Origin: Schizochytrium sp. CCTCC M209059
Lineage: Eukaryota; Sar; Bigyra; Thraustochytrida; Thraustochytriidae
NCBI GenBank assembly: GCA_000818945.1
Contig: KN805379.1
Coordinates: forward strand, 403,209-457,857
Direction: 5' to 3'
Length of the DNA stretch: 54,649 nucleotides
The notes under the pieces were generated by a model, which saw nothing but the letters and a program-made list of their open reading frames with translations, searched no databases and had not been told where the DNA came from. Of the stretch, positions 39,129 to 49,839 are shown in pieces (within the stretch, counting starts at the first letter, position 1; the number at the start of each line of letters is the position of its first letter). Made by a program: the position numbers and the translations under genes.

Positions 39129-39669
39129 ATATCAGAGTATCGGCGGTGCGCCGCAATAGAAGTTTGCCACAACGCAAATTAGCGCAATGCATTTTGCCGC
39201 AACGCAAACGTGCCATCATGCACTCTGGCTGGTTAAAACGACTGGTCTCCTCCATCTTGAGAAGTCACTCCCCACTGCATAACTCATACCTCTTTCATCT
39301 AATAAAGGATCCAAGATATTCTTTCACGTCTCTCGATTTCTCGCCTGCGCGCTCGCTAGCCTAAGCGAAGACGCGCGTGGGCACCGGCGGCAGCGCCGCG
39401 CGTAGAGCCGTGGGGACGCCCACGAGCTCGCGCGTGCGCCTGCCTGCCATCGGTGGCTGGAAAGCGATCAGAGATCATTGATTGCGCATTGCTGTCTTGG
39501 CTGCATACAAGACTAGCAAACCAGCAGAAGAAAAGCGAGCCACTAGCTCGCCCGTGAGCGCCAAGTACTCATACCAAGGCTTGGCCGCCCGGATACACTC
39601 CAACAGGTTATCAGCTCTCCTTTGCTCTGCCATCGCGAGCGTTCTAAGGACCCCAACAATAAGAAAAAT

Positions 39670-41048
39670 ATGATGCCGAAGGAGGTGGCGGATAGTGATC
39701 TGGAGGCCGACACTCCACGACCGCCATTTTTGAAACAGGAAGAATATGTGTTCACGTCACCAGACCCGCGGAGATCTAGACTCAACGAAGCCATCAGAGC
39801 TTTCAGTCGGGCTCTGTTCGGGCACGAGATCAAAAATGAAGAAATATTCGCGCAAGCGATGCTACAAATGGCTAAGGAGGCTCGAGGCCCAGAACTTAAG
39901 CCTTGGTTTGATCCCATCATTACCGAGTTAAACATCCTCGATGGCGCAGCGTCGTTTACGAGTACCAGCATCGCCGACGCTCCCACACGCCCGGCCATTT
40001 TTGAGATTCCAAATCTTCTCGCACAAAAGAAGTTTCCGGGCTCAATCTCTCCAGCAACCTATGCAAAATTTCGCTCGAAACTAGAGGTAAACCTCAACCT
40101 GTTGGGTGTCCCTGTAACCACCCTTCACAACGTGGAAAAAGGCACCCTCCCATACACCCCCAAATTCGGTTCTTTTCTTCACGCGGTTCTTTCCGGCTCC
40201 ACTGATTCGTCGTGGAGCGACTTTATGGATTCGTCCACAGATGGTGTCATTGTACTCCGCATGCTTCATGACCGTTACTGCAGAGCGGACAATGTGACAA
40301 TTCAGCAGGTCTCCAGTTTACTTATGGCCCCTTGCGCAGGCGCCTCTATCGAAGCTGTTGAGAAGCATCGCACAAATTTTCTCTCGCATCGAACAACCCT
40401 TGAAGGTATGATGCATCGCTCGATCCCAGAAAAACTGCTCGTTGCAATTTTCCTCAAATCTTTGCCACCCGATCTTGAACCGATCGTTCACCAGGCAAAC
40501 GACCAGCAGGCACACCTGCAAAGTCTTGACGACGTCACCTCGTTTATCGTTGCCGCCATGCACAACCGAATCCTCAACCCTCAGGCTCGACGGTCATGTT
40601 GCAGTCGTCTGTTGGCACTGCACACACTGTCGACTCGCGTCAGCCTGGGCATAAACGAACAAATCGCCGAAATTCCAAGTCTCGCCAGACACGACCGGGC
40701 AAGCCGAAGCACGGCCCTGCTCGGTCCTCCGCTCCCTCCTCGAGCTCGAGTGTCTCCTGGACGTTGGACAAACCATGTGCTGCTTGCGGACGACAGAATC
40801 ACTCATATGCTGACTGTCGATCCAAGGCCACCCTTTTCTGCGACTCGTGCAAGCAACTAGGTCATCTTACGCGTTTCTGTAATGCAGAGCTTCGTGCTGT
40901 GGCTTTCCCAGCCACCAGAAATCAAAATCCGCGCTCGAATTTTACTGGTCCTCCTGGACAACATCATGTGGGTATGGCCAACGCGACAAAGTTGGGGTCG
41001 GCACGCGTGTACGCGTCGAACGCCTCGTACACGCTAGGCGCGGGGTGA
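39670..41048 (+). pseudogene. Retrotransposon Gag with two zinc knuckles, frameshifted
   Basis: The first frame (ATG at 39670 or 39673, open to 40860) encodes a capsid-like region with features of copia Gag, such as LLVAIFLKSLPPDLEPIV and SLDDVTSFIVAAM. Gag similarity ends near 40590. The continuation lies in the -1 frame (open 40596-41048). It contains a basic stretch and two CCHC zinc knuckles of the form C-x2-C-x4-H-x4-C (40776-40881: CAACGRQNH and CDSCKQLGH), which bind genomic RNA. A one-base loss or a -1 ribosomal frameshift would explain this. The second frame runs into LTR-like sequence and pol is missing, so the copy is most likely dead. A domesticated Gag is a less likely alternative. 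Confidence 0.7.
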
Positions 41049-41900
41049 ACGTGATATGTTCACGTCCAAAACCTTAGATTCTCAATAAAATACTCTTCTC
41101 GTCCTTTGCACGCGGAGAGAAGGGGCCAGTCTTGCTTGCTCCTCGATCTCCCTCCGTCGCGTAGCGAAGGCTCGCTCGCGGTGGCTCGCTTTCGTGTGCA
41201 CCCGAAAAGCGGCTCCTGCGTAGGAAAGAGAGGAAGCAGAGATTTCTGATGGGATTTGATTTCTCTTCGAATTAAATCCACTCCGGCGCCGACGGCCGGC
41301 TCAGCCCGCGCGGGCAGATGGGCGTTCACGTGGCTGCTGGGCTGCCGGCGCTCACGCAGCCGTCTAGTTGCGCAGAAGGAGCTGAGAGAGTCTCAGATGC
41401 TGATGTCAGGCGGGTGATCATGAAGTGAGATAGGCGATTGATTTATTTATCTGATTCAGGCCAGGAATTTTCTCTCTTTCTTCATAGAGGACGTGACAAA
41501 GGCCAGGACTATATTGCGCCATGATGAAGCTTGGGCATATCTATCTTCCATGTGCGCAGTCAGGACTTGGGGGTCCGGCAGCTTAATTGATCCAGCATTC
41601 GAGAAGGGAGTCGTGCTCAACCATTTGTGGTGAATGCGTTCGCTTGAACCTTTCACTGCACATTTGCCGTTGTGCAAATCAGTTGTCGTTGCCTTTATTT
41701 TTTGACCTTGTGATTTGCGCTTATTGATATTAGCACGCGTGTGCTGATTCCTACGAGAGACCGGACGGATAAATCGCTTCCCTTGGCTCTTTAACGGCTA
41801 GACTTCGGGCCGAGCACGAAGTCGTTCTGTTGAGATTCTCGCGCTCCATTAGGTGTGCAGGTATGTATGTGAGCGAGGCGCGGAAATGTTGATAGGTGCA
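40967..41900 (+). repeat. 3' LTR-like repeat, diverged
   Basis: This is a direct-orientation copy of 38125-39098 with many substitutions and small deletions. Shared landmarks include GTGATATGTTCACGTCC near 41050 and CACGAAGTCGTT near 41815. The start is approximate, because the first 30-40 bases align poorly. Confidence 0.65.
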
Positions 41901-43112
41901 CGTTACGGTGCGATCTCACGTCTTGTCCATCTTCCTCAAATTGTTTGGCACGCGTCCGATGCTTCTGAGACGGGACCTGCCAATCTGCACGCATTTGTTT
42001 ATGATTCAACTTGTTCTTTGCAGTGCAGGTCTCTCAACATAACGGAGAGCGTAGTGTATTTTTGAGCAGCAATCAGTCAGACTAGCAGCAAGCTTTGCTT
42101 GCGTCTCTCAATCAGCCAAAGTGGAAGGTGCGACACGAGCGAGACAGCAGCTACCTTCCCCGTGACTTCTTGGAGACAGGGGCAGTGTCTGCTCGCCAAA
42201 TCTTCAAAAAAAAAAGTAAAATCAAGAGACGATCCGATTGGAGACTTTGGTTTTCGGGGTGTCAGGAATGAAAGTAAGTTGTGGCTCCAGTTTGGTAAGT
42301 GGTTGATCAGGAAACGAGAGCACACACATTTTACAATACAAAACAAGAGAGGATGCCTTTTATCTTAAAAAAAAAATCCAATGGAACAAGCCCACCCAGC
42401 CGCCCAGCTTCCCACCCATACAACATGGGATAAATTCTTTCTACAGACCGGACGCGATCAAGCACCCGCCAGCATCACTCGAGTTTTCAGCTCGGCGACT
42501 TGTGTACGATCCCGAGCATGACGTGTGCATGGTTTCGCGTCTAACGAGCGACGATAATTCATTCATCTAAACTTGTTGGTGCGACTTCACTTGAGCTGAG
42601 GCTAATTGAAGTGCATCAGTCCAAAAGTAATGAGATCGCTCGCCGACCATGAGGAAGCAGCGTGAATGGGAAAATGACCTGCGCATGTGCAGATTGAAGA
42701 GAGCAAAGAGAAGACGGAAAGAGAGAGCGAGAGAGGTTTCGTATCCTCCACTCAAGGTGCTCTAGAAGTAAGTAGTAGAACGGAGTGTGAAATTGGAAAG
42801 TAGATGGGCCAGCCAAGCACACGAGCCAAGTCGGCGACTCACGACCAAAGCTGACTGACTGACGTTCGTCGGTCGCCATGGGCTTTGGCTGAGACCGTTT
42901 TCATTAGTCAGATGACGACTGGCTGATGGATTGGCTGAATGATGGATTAGCTGATTGATGGATTGATCGCTCGCTCGATCGTCCGCTCGAACGATTGTCA
43001 GTCTGTGAACGAATGCGAAGGACATCCCGAAAGAGGGGCAGGTTAAAAGTGGCAGCAGGAAAAGGGCACGCGAGTGATTCGAGGGAGATCGATCGATCGA
43101 ACGAACGAACGA
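41901..43112. other. Gene-free stretch
   Basis: Short open frames only, none with a recognisable domain. A TGAT/GGAT/CGAT simple-repeat zone (about 42910-43000) lies near the 3' end of the GTPase gene and may be part of its 3' UTR. Confidence 0.5.
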
Positions 43113-43889
43113 TCACAAGAGGACACAACCCCCGCCACCTCCGGACGTGCTGGCCTTGGACTTTGAGCCAGTAGACCTCGTGCTAATGCCTCGTCTTGTG
43201 CTAGAACGAGTGGCGGCAGCAGATTGTACCTTGGAGCGAGTCGCTGCGCGTACAGCCTCCTGAAAGAGCGCATCGAGGCCAGCCATCTTGAGCGCCGAGC
43301 ACTCCATGTATGTGTGCGCACCAAGGCGCGTGGCCTCTTCAGAGTAGTGCTCAAAGGACTTGAGTGGCTTTCCCTTGGCCTCAAGGGCCTCGACGACCTT
43401 TCTGTCGGTGCGAATGTCGCACTTGGTGCCAACAATGATAAATGGGACGCCGGGGGAGTGGTGCATGATTTCTGGCCTCCATTTGGTCTCCACATGCTTG
43501 AATGATACTGGTGAGTTGATGGCAAAGCAGACGAGAAAGACTTGAGTCTGCGGGTATGAAAGTGGACGTAAACGCGTGTACTCTTCCTGCCCTGCGGTGT
43601 CCCAAAGTCTGTGGCGAGTGGTATCGTGTAGCGTAAGCGCAAGCGATTCGTTAGCGTTGCCATGTCGATGATTGTTTGCGAGCGTTTGTAAATGCGTGTG
43701 TAAATGCGAAGGAATGGAATGAACTTACCCAAGGTAGGTTTCCTTGTTATCGACAACAAGGTTTGTCTCGTAGTTGTCAAAGACGGTCGGCACGTAGTCT
43801 GCCGGGAATCTTCCTTCTGTGTAGGCGATGAGCATGGACGTTTTGCCAACGGCGCCATCGCCGACAACGACGCACTTAATGTTGTTCAT
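43113..43889 (-). CDS. Rho-family small GTPase (Rac/Cdc42-like), one intron
   Basis: Exon 1 (43729-43889) and exon 2 (43113-43608) are joined across a 120-nt intron (donor GTAAGTTC, acceptor CGCCACAG), giving 218 residues. All G-box motifs are visible: GDGAVGKTS (P-loop), VPTVFDNY (switch I), DTAGQEEYTRLRPLSYP (switch II), VGTKCD (guanine specificity; TKLD is usual) and ECSALK. The tail is Arg/Lys/Ser-rich, with five Gly before CVLL. This is a CAAX box with terminal Leu, predicting geranylgeranylation and membrane attachment. Rho GTPases cycle between GDP and GTP states to steer actin, polarity and NADPH oxidase or kinase effectors. The tail is longer than in animal Rac. Rac and Cdc42 cannot be separated with confidence from sequence reading alone. 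Confidence 0.93.
43609..43728 (-). other. Intron of the Rho-family GTPase gene
   Basis: This 120-nt minus-strand intron begins GTAAGTTC and ends CGCCACAG. Splicing reconstitutes the YLGLWDTAGQE junction expected in all Rho GTPases, which makes both boundaries secure. Confidence 0.92.
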
Positions 43890-44334
43890 GGTTGATTGAT
43901 ACCTACGCGCGTGCGCAAGACGCAACGCTCTACGTCCGTCTTCCTGTCTGTCTTTCCGGCAAGAAGCTGCGGTGTCGGCGAGCGGGAAAAGCTACAACAG
44001 CTGCTTCGCAGCGTTGCTCCGACGTCGAGCCCTGCGTCCTTTGTTCGAGTCCTCGCACACGCTCTCCGTGCCGCGCTCGTTCGTCGTACCTGCTTGTGAA
44101 TCGAATCGGACCGGATCCACACAAAGGGTGAGATGAGCGGGTGCGCGGGGTCTTCGCAGACGCTTGCTCGCCGCACTCGGTCGTGCGCCGCGCGCTGCCC
44201 GCACGCCGCTCCGCCGTTTCCTTTCGATGCACTTGCGCCGCCGCTACCGACCGCTTGCTTCTGCAACTGCGAAGGGAAGGAAACAGGTTGAAGATGCACG
44301 AGGCTGGCTGGCTGCTTGCTTTCTTTACAAAGAG

Positions 44335-44366
<32 letters not shown>

Positions 44367-46242
44367 GGCTTTCCGCGCGTGCCGTACGCCGCGATGCCCG
44401 CCTGCCTGCCCCGACCGGCGCAGACGACGAAAGCCCCGAGCGACCAAGGCGGCCGCGCGAGCCCCGTGGACGCAGCCAAGCTAGCTAGCTGTCTGCTTGC
44501 CTGCGTGCCTGCCTGCTTGCCTGCGTGCCGCGTGCCTGCGTGCCCGCGTGTCTGCCTGCCTGCCTGCCTGCCTGCGTGCGAGCGAGCGGGGTGCGCGCCT
44601 GCCTGCCTGCCTGCCTGCCTCTCTGCAGAGAACGCTCCCTCTCCTTCCTTCCTTCCCCTCCTCTCTCTCTGCTCTGCTGGAGTCGCAGTCGTCTCCTGGC
44701 TGGCTTGGCTGGCTTGCTTGCGTTTAAGTTGACGGGCAGTGGTCGGTGCGCGGGGGTCTCGGTGCGAGAGAGGCAAGGCAGGCCCTCCCTCCCTCTCCCT
44801 CCGTCTCCTCTCCTTCCTCTCTGCTCGGGAGGCGCGGAGTGGACTCCGTTCTGCGCTGTGAACTTGAAGGCGGGGAGGAGAGGAGAAGAAAGTCAACAAT
44901 CCTCGAGGTAGGTAGTAGGTGTCTCTGCTGCTGCTGTTCGACCAACTTGAAGAATCAATCCACTTCGGCCACCATGACACGACACGGCACAGATCGATCG
45001 ATCGATCGATCCACATGCCTGGCTGCGTCACGAAGCGGCCGCGAGAGGATGGATGCGAAGGAGGGAAGCCTGAACGAAGGGAGGCCTCCCTCAGATTCAT
45101 GGACGGTGCTTGCTTGCTTTTACTGATCATAGGCCTACCTTCCGGCGGCGGATCGATCGATCGATCGATCGGTCGGTCTATCGATTTCGATCCCTTGGTC
45201 GCCCCTTTCTGCTTTCGAGAGACATGAGCCACCAACAAATTGTCGCTCAAATAAGCGGGCCGAGGCCAGCAGCCTCAGACCTGCCAGCCCACAAGCCAGC
45301 TGCCGCAAGCCGATGGCAGTGGCGAGCGCGTCGCGTCTCCCTTTTATCTCCGTGTCTCGCGCGGCCAGTTATACCTAATGTAGCAGTTACTGTTAGTGCA
45401 CACCGGGCTTTTGCTCATACCTACCAGACAAGGACTTGCTAGCTATGCTTTTTGTGTCTGCGATGTCATTCATTCATTCATTCATTCATTCATTCATTCA
45501 TTCATTCATTCATTTATTCATTCATTTCTGGCATTCATTTCTTGGCATGAATTCATTTCTTGGCATGCATTCATTTCTTGGCATGCATTCATTTCTTGGC
45601 GGGATTCACTGTCCGTCATTCAATAATACACTCGTGGACTGATTGCCGTAGATTGATTGTTTGTGACAGTGACCATGCATGGTGAATGACTTTATTCTGT
45701 GCGGTGTGCATCGCAGGCAAGGATTTGGATTAGCCCGCTCGGTAGCAGATGCGTGAGTAGTAAGCACACGGTAAGTAAAAGTAATCTTGCTGGCTGCCAC
45801 TGATGCCGCAGATGAAGAAGGCGTCCGTGCCTAGCTGTAGCTGCTGCGCCTCGTATCCTCTGCATCCGTGTCGGTGCAGGCACCAAAGGGTCGCTGTCGC
45901 ATCTCGCAGTCACAACGTGCCTTTTGCCGCCCTCATCACGAAGGTTACGAATCTCACCTCGCGCGCGTGCTTGCTTCGTGCACACGCGCCTCCTTCCTCG
46001 CTCTTATCACTGTAAGAACTACGGAAGTAGGAGATGACTAGGGAGCTAGCTAGCTATCCGCAGCGGGACGCGCGTGCCTCTGCTCAAGATACACCCAAGC
46101 CTATTATACTTCTACTTCTTGTGCCATTAGGTCTACTTCTTCTCCTTCGCTCCCCGCTAGGAGTAACCAACCTCTCTGGCGCGCACGCGAGCAAGTGCCA
46201 GCCTGCCGGCTGCCTCCGCCTTCCGCCCGCCTGCGCTCGCCT

Positions 46243-46279
<37 letters not shown>

Positions 46280-46634
46280 CGGCCCTCTCTCCGTCCTCTC
46301 CCCGGCTCTCTCCCTGCCCGCCTGCCTGCCTCGCCCGCGCCGCCGCCTCGGAGGGAGGGAGGGACGGAGAGGCGCGCGGTGCGGCCGTCGTCATCGGCGC
46401 CTCCTGCCGCCACCTTGCTTTCTCCCTTGCTCGCCCGTCCCCTTTGAGAGAGAGAGAGAGAGAGAGAGCGAGCTCCGAGGCCAGCAAAGCCCTCGCCGTC
46501 GCGCGCAAACTGTGCTTTGCAGCGCCGCCCGGCCACGCCAGCTGCGCAGGAGCAGCGGCAGCAGCAGCAGCGCCGCGAGGCACAAGCAGCCGGGGCACGC
46601 CAAGAGAAGAACCGCAGAGGCGAGCGAGCGCAGC
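43890..46634. repeat. Simple-repeat-rich intergenic region
   Basis: No gene is supported over 2.7 kb between the divergent GTPase and desaturase genes. It holds CCTG arrays (44334-44368, 44491-44625, 46244-46280), GATC arrays (44991-45012, 45149-45172), a CATT array (45467-45527), an 18-19-bp minisatellite of about four units (45531-45601), an AG run (46446-46469) and a TAGGCCTA palindrome at 45130. Long open frames on both strands, some over 450 codons, translate as repeats and are rejected. Confidence 0.6.
45467..45601. repeat. CATT microsatellite followed by a short minisatellite
   Basis: About 15 CATT units with one interruption run into roughly four copies of an 18-19-bp unit containing CATTCATTTCTTGGCATG. 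The second array seems to have grown from the first. Confidence 0.8.
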
Positions 46635-48260
46635 ATGGCCGCCACCATGGAGGCGCTGGCGAATGTCACAAACGGCACCGCCTCCGGGGCCGGCCCCGAG
46701 GCCGCGGAGGCGGCGCACATCGTGGCCGTGGCCGTCATGGCCGTGGTCTTCGTGGCGTCGCTCTTCGGCCAAATGTTCGTCTACAACCAGACGCCCCCCT
46801 CCGAGTACACCGCGCGCGAACCCGTCTCGCCGGGCGAGGGCATGGTCTGGCGCGAGGAGGGCGGCAAGGCCGTGGCCAAGCCCAAGGAGGCGGCCGTGTA
46901 CGCGCGGAAGCGCAAAGAACTCGGCAACAAGGTCTTCTCCTGGGACGAGGTCAAGCAGCACTGCGCTCGCGACGACCTTTGGGTCGTCATCGAAAACAAG
47001 GTCTTCAACGTGACCCCCTATGTGGAGCGCCATCCCGGCGGATGGCGGCCCATGGTGCATACGACCGGCAAGGACGGGACGGACGCCTTTACAGAGTTCC
47101 ACCCGGCCTCCATCATCGAGCGATGGCTGCCGCAGTACTACATTGGCGACATCGAGGAGACCCCTGTCCCCCCGCTTGTGCGCGACTTTCGTGCCATCCG
47201 CCAAGGACTCCTGGCGCGGGGCTTTTTCGAGAACACCAGCGACTACTACATGGCCAAGTACATTTGGTTCGGATCGCTCTTCGCGCCGGCGCTCTATGGC
47301 GTTCTCTTTTGCTCGAGCTTTTCGGCGCACATGGTCTCCGCTGTCTTCATGGCCATGTTCTGGCAGCAGATGGCCTTTGTCGGCCACGACGCCGGCCACA
47401 ACGCCGTCTCGCACCACCGCGACACTGATCTTTTCTGGGCTGGATTCATCGGCGACATGCTCGGCGGCGTCGGGCTTAGCTGGTGGAAGCTCTCGCACAA
47501 TACGCATCACTGTGTCACCAATAGCGTCGAGAACGATCCGGACATCCAGCACCTGCCCTTTCTGGCCATCACGAACAAGCTTTTCAAGCGCTTTTACAGC
47601 ACCTTTCACGACCGCTTTTTCGAAGCCGACTTCTTCTCGCGCTTCTTTGTGGGCTATCAGCACATTCTCTACTATCCGGTCATGATGGTGGCTCGCTTCA
47701 ACCTTATTGTGCAAAGTTGGCTCACGCTTCTGTCCAAAGAGCGCTGCGATTTTCGTTACTCGGAGATGACCGCGCTGGCCATCTTTTGGGTCTGGTTTGG
47801 GTTCTTTGTCTCGGCGTTGCCCGCGAACGAGCGCATTCCTTATATTGTTCTTTCCTACGCCGTGGCTGGCATCTTGCATGTGCAGATTTGCATCTCGCAC
47901 TTTATGATGGAAACTTATCATGGAAAGAACACTGACAACTGGATTGAGCATCAGCTGCGCACGAGCCAAGATGTGACCTGCCCGCTTTACATGGACTGGT
48001 TCCACGGTGGCCTGCAGTTTCAGATTGAGCACCACTTGTGGCCGCGTCTTCCGCGGCGGAACTTGCGCGTGGCGCGCAAGCTTCTTATCGAGCTTTGCGC
48101 CAAGCACAATCTAAACTATGTAGAGATGGACTTTATCGAGTCCAACAAGCACCTCATTCGCTGCTTGCAAAAGACGGCAGTCGAGGCGCGTAAGCTGGAC
48201 TCTGGCGATGCCGGCTTTTTTGAGAGTCCCATGTGGGAAAGCCTCCATCTCCGAGGCTAG
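46635..48260 (+). CDS. Cytochrome b5-fused front-end desaturase, sphingolipid delta-8-like
   Basis: The 541-residue ER membrane enzyme inserts a double bond using electrons from its own b5 domain. An N-terminal hydrophobic helix (about 25-45) precedes a cytochrome b5 domain with the haem motif HPGG (about 132). The desaturase domain has the three histidine boxes HDAGH (about 251), HNTHH (about 287) and QIEHH (about 462); the Gln in the last box marks front-end desaturases. The segment NDPDIQHLPF, and YQHILYYPVMMVARFNL after it, resemble fungal sphingolipid delta-8 desaturases more than delta-4, -5 or -6 acyl desaturases, so the long-chain base of ceramides is the likeliest substrate (inference). 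The ATG at 46635 is followed by a second at 46647 in a perfect Kozak context (GCCACCATGG); either may be used. Confidence 0.88.
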   Translation: MAATMEALANVTNGTASGAGPEAAEAAHIVAVAVMAVVFVASLFGQMFVYNQTPPSEYTAREPVSPGEGMVWREEGGKAVAKPKEAAVYARKRKELGNKVFSWDEVKQHCARDDLWVVIENKVFNVTPYVERHPGGWRPMVHTTGKDGTDAFTEFHPASIIERWLPQYYIGDIEETPVPPLVRDFRAIRQGLLARGFFENTSDYYMAKYIWFGSLFAPALYGVLFCSSFSAHMVSAVFMAMFWQQMAFVGHDAGHNAVSHHRDTDLFWAGFIGDMLGGVGLSWWKLSHNTHHCVTNSVENDPDIQHLPFLAITNKLFKRFYSTFHDRFFEADFFSRFFVGYQHILYYPVMMVARFNLIVQSWLTLLSKERCDFRYSEMTALAIFWVWFGFFVSALPANERIPYIVLSYAVAGILHVQICISHFMMETYHGKNTDNWIEHQLRTSQDVTCPLYMDWFHGGLQFQIEHHLWPRLPRRNLRVARKLLIELCAKHNLNYVEMDFIESNKHLIRCLQKTAVEARKLDSGDAGFFESPMWESLHLRG

Positions 48261-49158
48261 ACGCACAGTCAGTCTCGCATGCGTGCGAAAATGCAAATGG
48301 CGACAGTGGCAGCGGCGGCAACGGTAGTGGTGATCTACGGCGACAGCGGAAGCTGAAGCAGCAGCTAGCTAGATTCGATTGTTTTTTCCTCAGACTCTCT
48401 GCTGGGAGGTACTAAGCCTTGCATAACCGACCCTCGGGTCCTTATCACCAGTCGCATGAACTCAAAAACTTGAGGCTCTTTTGCGTTTTTTGACGCTCCC
48501 CGAGAGGCAGCTAGCTATCCGCTGTCTCTTTTCGTTTCCTATTTTTTTAAAAAGTGGTTCGTCTGTGTAGTACAAGCAAACAAAGCAATCAAAGCATCAG
48601 ATGAGCAACAAACAAACAAACAAACAGCATTTGGACCTTTGTCAAGGTTAGGTGAATCTTTTCTTCTTTTTCTTCATCTAAAAATCAAGAATCCATCAAA
48701 ATTCATCTTTGTAGAAAGAAAAAATTCCGTTCCTTGACGAATCGTCAAGAGCATTTCACACACACATACACGTTGCCGTCTGCGTACGATAGATTTTATT
48801 TTGGGGGTCATCCCAAATTATGCCCCGCTTGTGATGCGAAGCAGAGATTTTGCTTCGCAACAAGCTCACACGCAACTTATCCGCCCTCATGATCATTTGT
48901 CGCAAGCATTACTCATGGGAGGTCTCTCTCTCTCTCTCTTTACATGCAATTTACCCGCCTGCAAAGTGTCCGACTCGTGACTCGCGAACAGTACAAAAGG
49001 TCGAAAAGGAAAGGGAAAAAAAAATGGTTCAATCTTTGCACGTACGCCGTGATACCTCTTGCCACTTAGGAATCGTCAAAATTGAGACGAAAAGGCGCAG
49101 AAAAAAAAAAAAAGGAAAAGGAAAAAGGTATAAAGAAGAGGGAGGAACTTCTGATCGC
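48261..49158. terminator. Convergent 3' region with two hairpins
   Basis: This 898-bp gap separates opposed stop codons. Two perfect hairpins occur: CTTGACG/CGTCAAG (48733-48739 with 48743-48749) and TGCGAAGCA/TGCTTCGCA (48835-48843 with 48851-48859, 7-nt loop). A/T-rich runs flank them. They may mark 3' UTR structure of one or both genes. No further gene is seen; a minus-frame continuation past the superoxide dismutase stop has no domain. Confidence 0.5.
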
Positions 49159-49839
49159 TTACTTGGCAGCCTTGAAGCGCTCCTCGACCTTGGACCAGTT
49201 GTAGATGTTCCACGAGTTCTCAATGTACTCGGGGCGGCGGTTCTGGACATCCCACCAGTAGGCGTGCTCCCAGACGTCGAGACCGAGGAGGGGCTTGCAG
49301 CCAGTGGTGGAGCAAGGGTCCTGGTTGGCGGTCGTGACGATGCGGACGCTCTTCTCCATGGGGTCCCAGGCGAGCCAGCACCAGCCGGAGCCCTGGACGC
49401 CGACAGCCTTGGCGGCGAACTCCTTCTTGAAGTCCTCAAAGCCACCCCACTTGCTCTGGATGGCGCTGCCAATGTCGCCCGAGGGCTCACCGCCGCCGCC
49501 GCTGCTGGGGGGGGCGAGGTTCTCCCAGAAGAGGCAGTGGTTGACGTGGCCGCCGCCGTTGAACTTGAGCGGGGTCTGGAGGGCAATCATGGTGGCCATG
49601 TCGCCCTTCTCCTCGGCCTCGGCGTACTTTTCGAGGGTCGCGTTCAGGTTCGTCACGTACGCCTGGTGGTGCTTGGTGTGGTGCACCTCCATGATCTTGG
49701 CGCTCACATGGGGCTCGAGGGCGCCGTAGTCGTAGTCGAGGTCCGGAAGCTTGAAGGTGCCCGCGAGCGAGGCGGCCGACATCTGCCGGGTGCCCGCGCG
49801 GGCGAGGAGGGTCTTGGCGGCCGAGGCACGGGCGAGCAT
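49159..49839 (-). CDS. Manganese superoxide dismutase, mitochondrial
   Basis: The enzyme converts superoxide to hydrogen peroxide and oxygen. The 226-residue protein starts with an Arg/Ala-rich presequence (about 1-25) typical of mitochondrial import. The metal ligands are His53 (in VHHTKHHQAYV), His101 (in GGGHVNHCLFW), Asp188 and His192 (in GLDVWEHAYWWD). Gln149 in GVQGSGW and the GGGH context favour manganese over iron. The length is normal for the family. A Gly/Pro-rich insertion (about 110-120) and a CSTTGC segment before the third ligand are minor departures. The leader next to the ATG carries GCAAG-type repeats, as for cofactor B. It converges on the desaturase gene. Confidence 0.95.
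   Translation of the reverse strand: MLARASAAKTLLARAGTRQMSAASLAGTFKLPDLDYDYGALEPHVSAKIMEVHHTKHHQAYVTNLNATLEKYAEAEEKGDMATMIALQTPLKFNGGGHVNHCLFWENLAPPSSGGGGEPSGDIGSAIQSKWGGFEDFKKEFAAKAVGVQGSGWCWLAWDPMEKSVRIVTTANQDPCSTTGCKPLLGLDVWEHAYWWDVQNRRPEYIENSWNIYNWSKVEERFKAAK

Larger units (their letters stand above)
38125..41900 (+). mobile_element. Ty1/copia-like LTR retrotransposon remnant, gag only
   Basis: A 5' LTR-like repeat (38125 to about 39128, starting TGTTGG and ending ATATCA) is followed by TATCAGAG (39130-39137). That resembles the initiator-Met-tRNA primer-binding site of copia elements. Gag-like coding follows, and then a diverged direct copy of the LTR (about 40967-41900, ending TGCA). 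No protease, integrase, reverse transcriptase or RNase H is present, and no polypurine tract precedes the 3' repeat. The 5' repeat is closer to the inverted left arm than to the 3' repeat, so the arrangement is not a simple insertion. No target duplication was found. Confidence 0.7.

Noticed and set aside
43886..45250. A 454-codon minus-strand open frame upstream of the GTPase
   Set aside because: Its translation is made of simple repeats (Arg/Gln/Ala/Gly from CCTG and GATC arrays) with no domain, and it overlaps the GTPase leader.
46104..48107. A 667-codon minus-strand open frame opposite the desaturase
   Set aside because: It is the antisense of a clear desaturase gene and of CCTG repeats; no domain is present in it.
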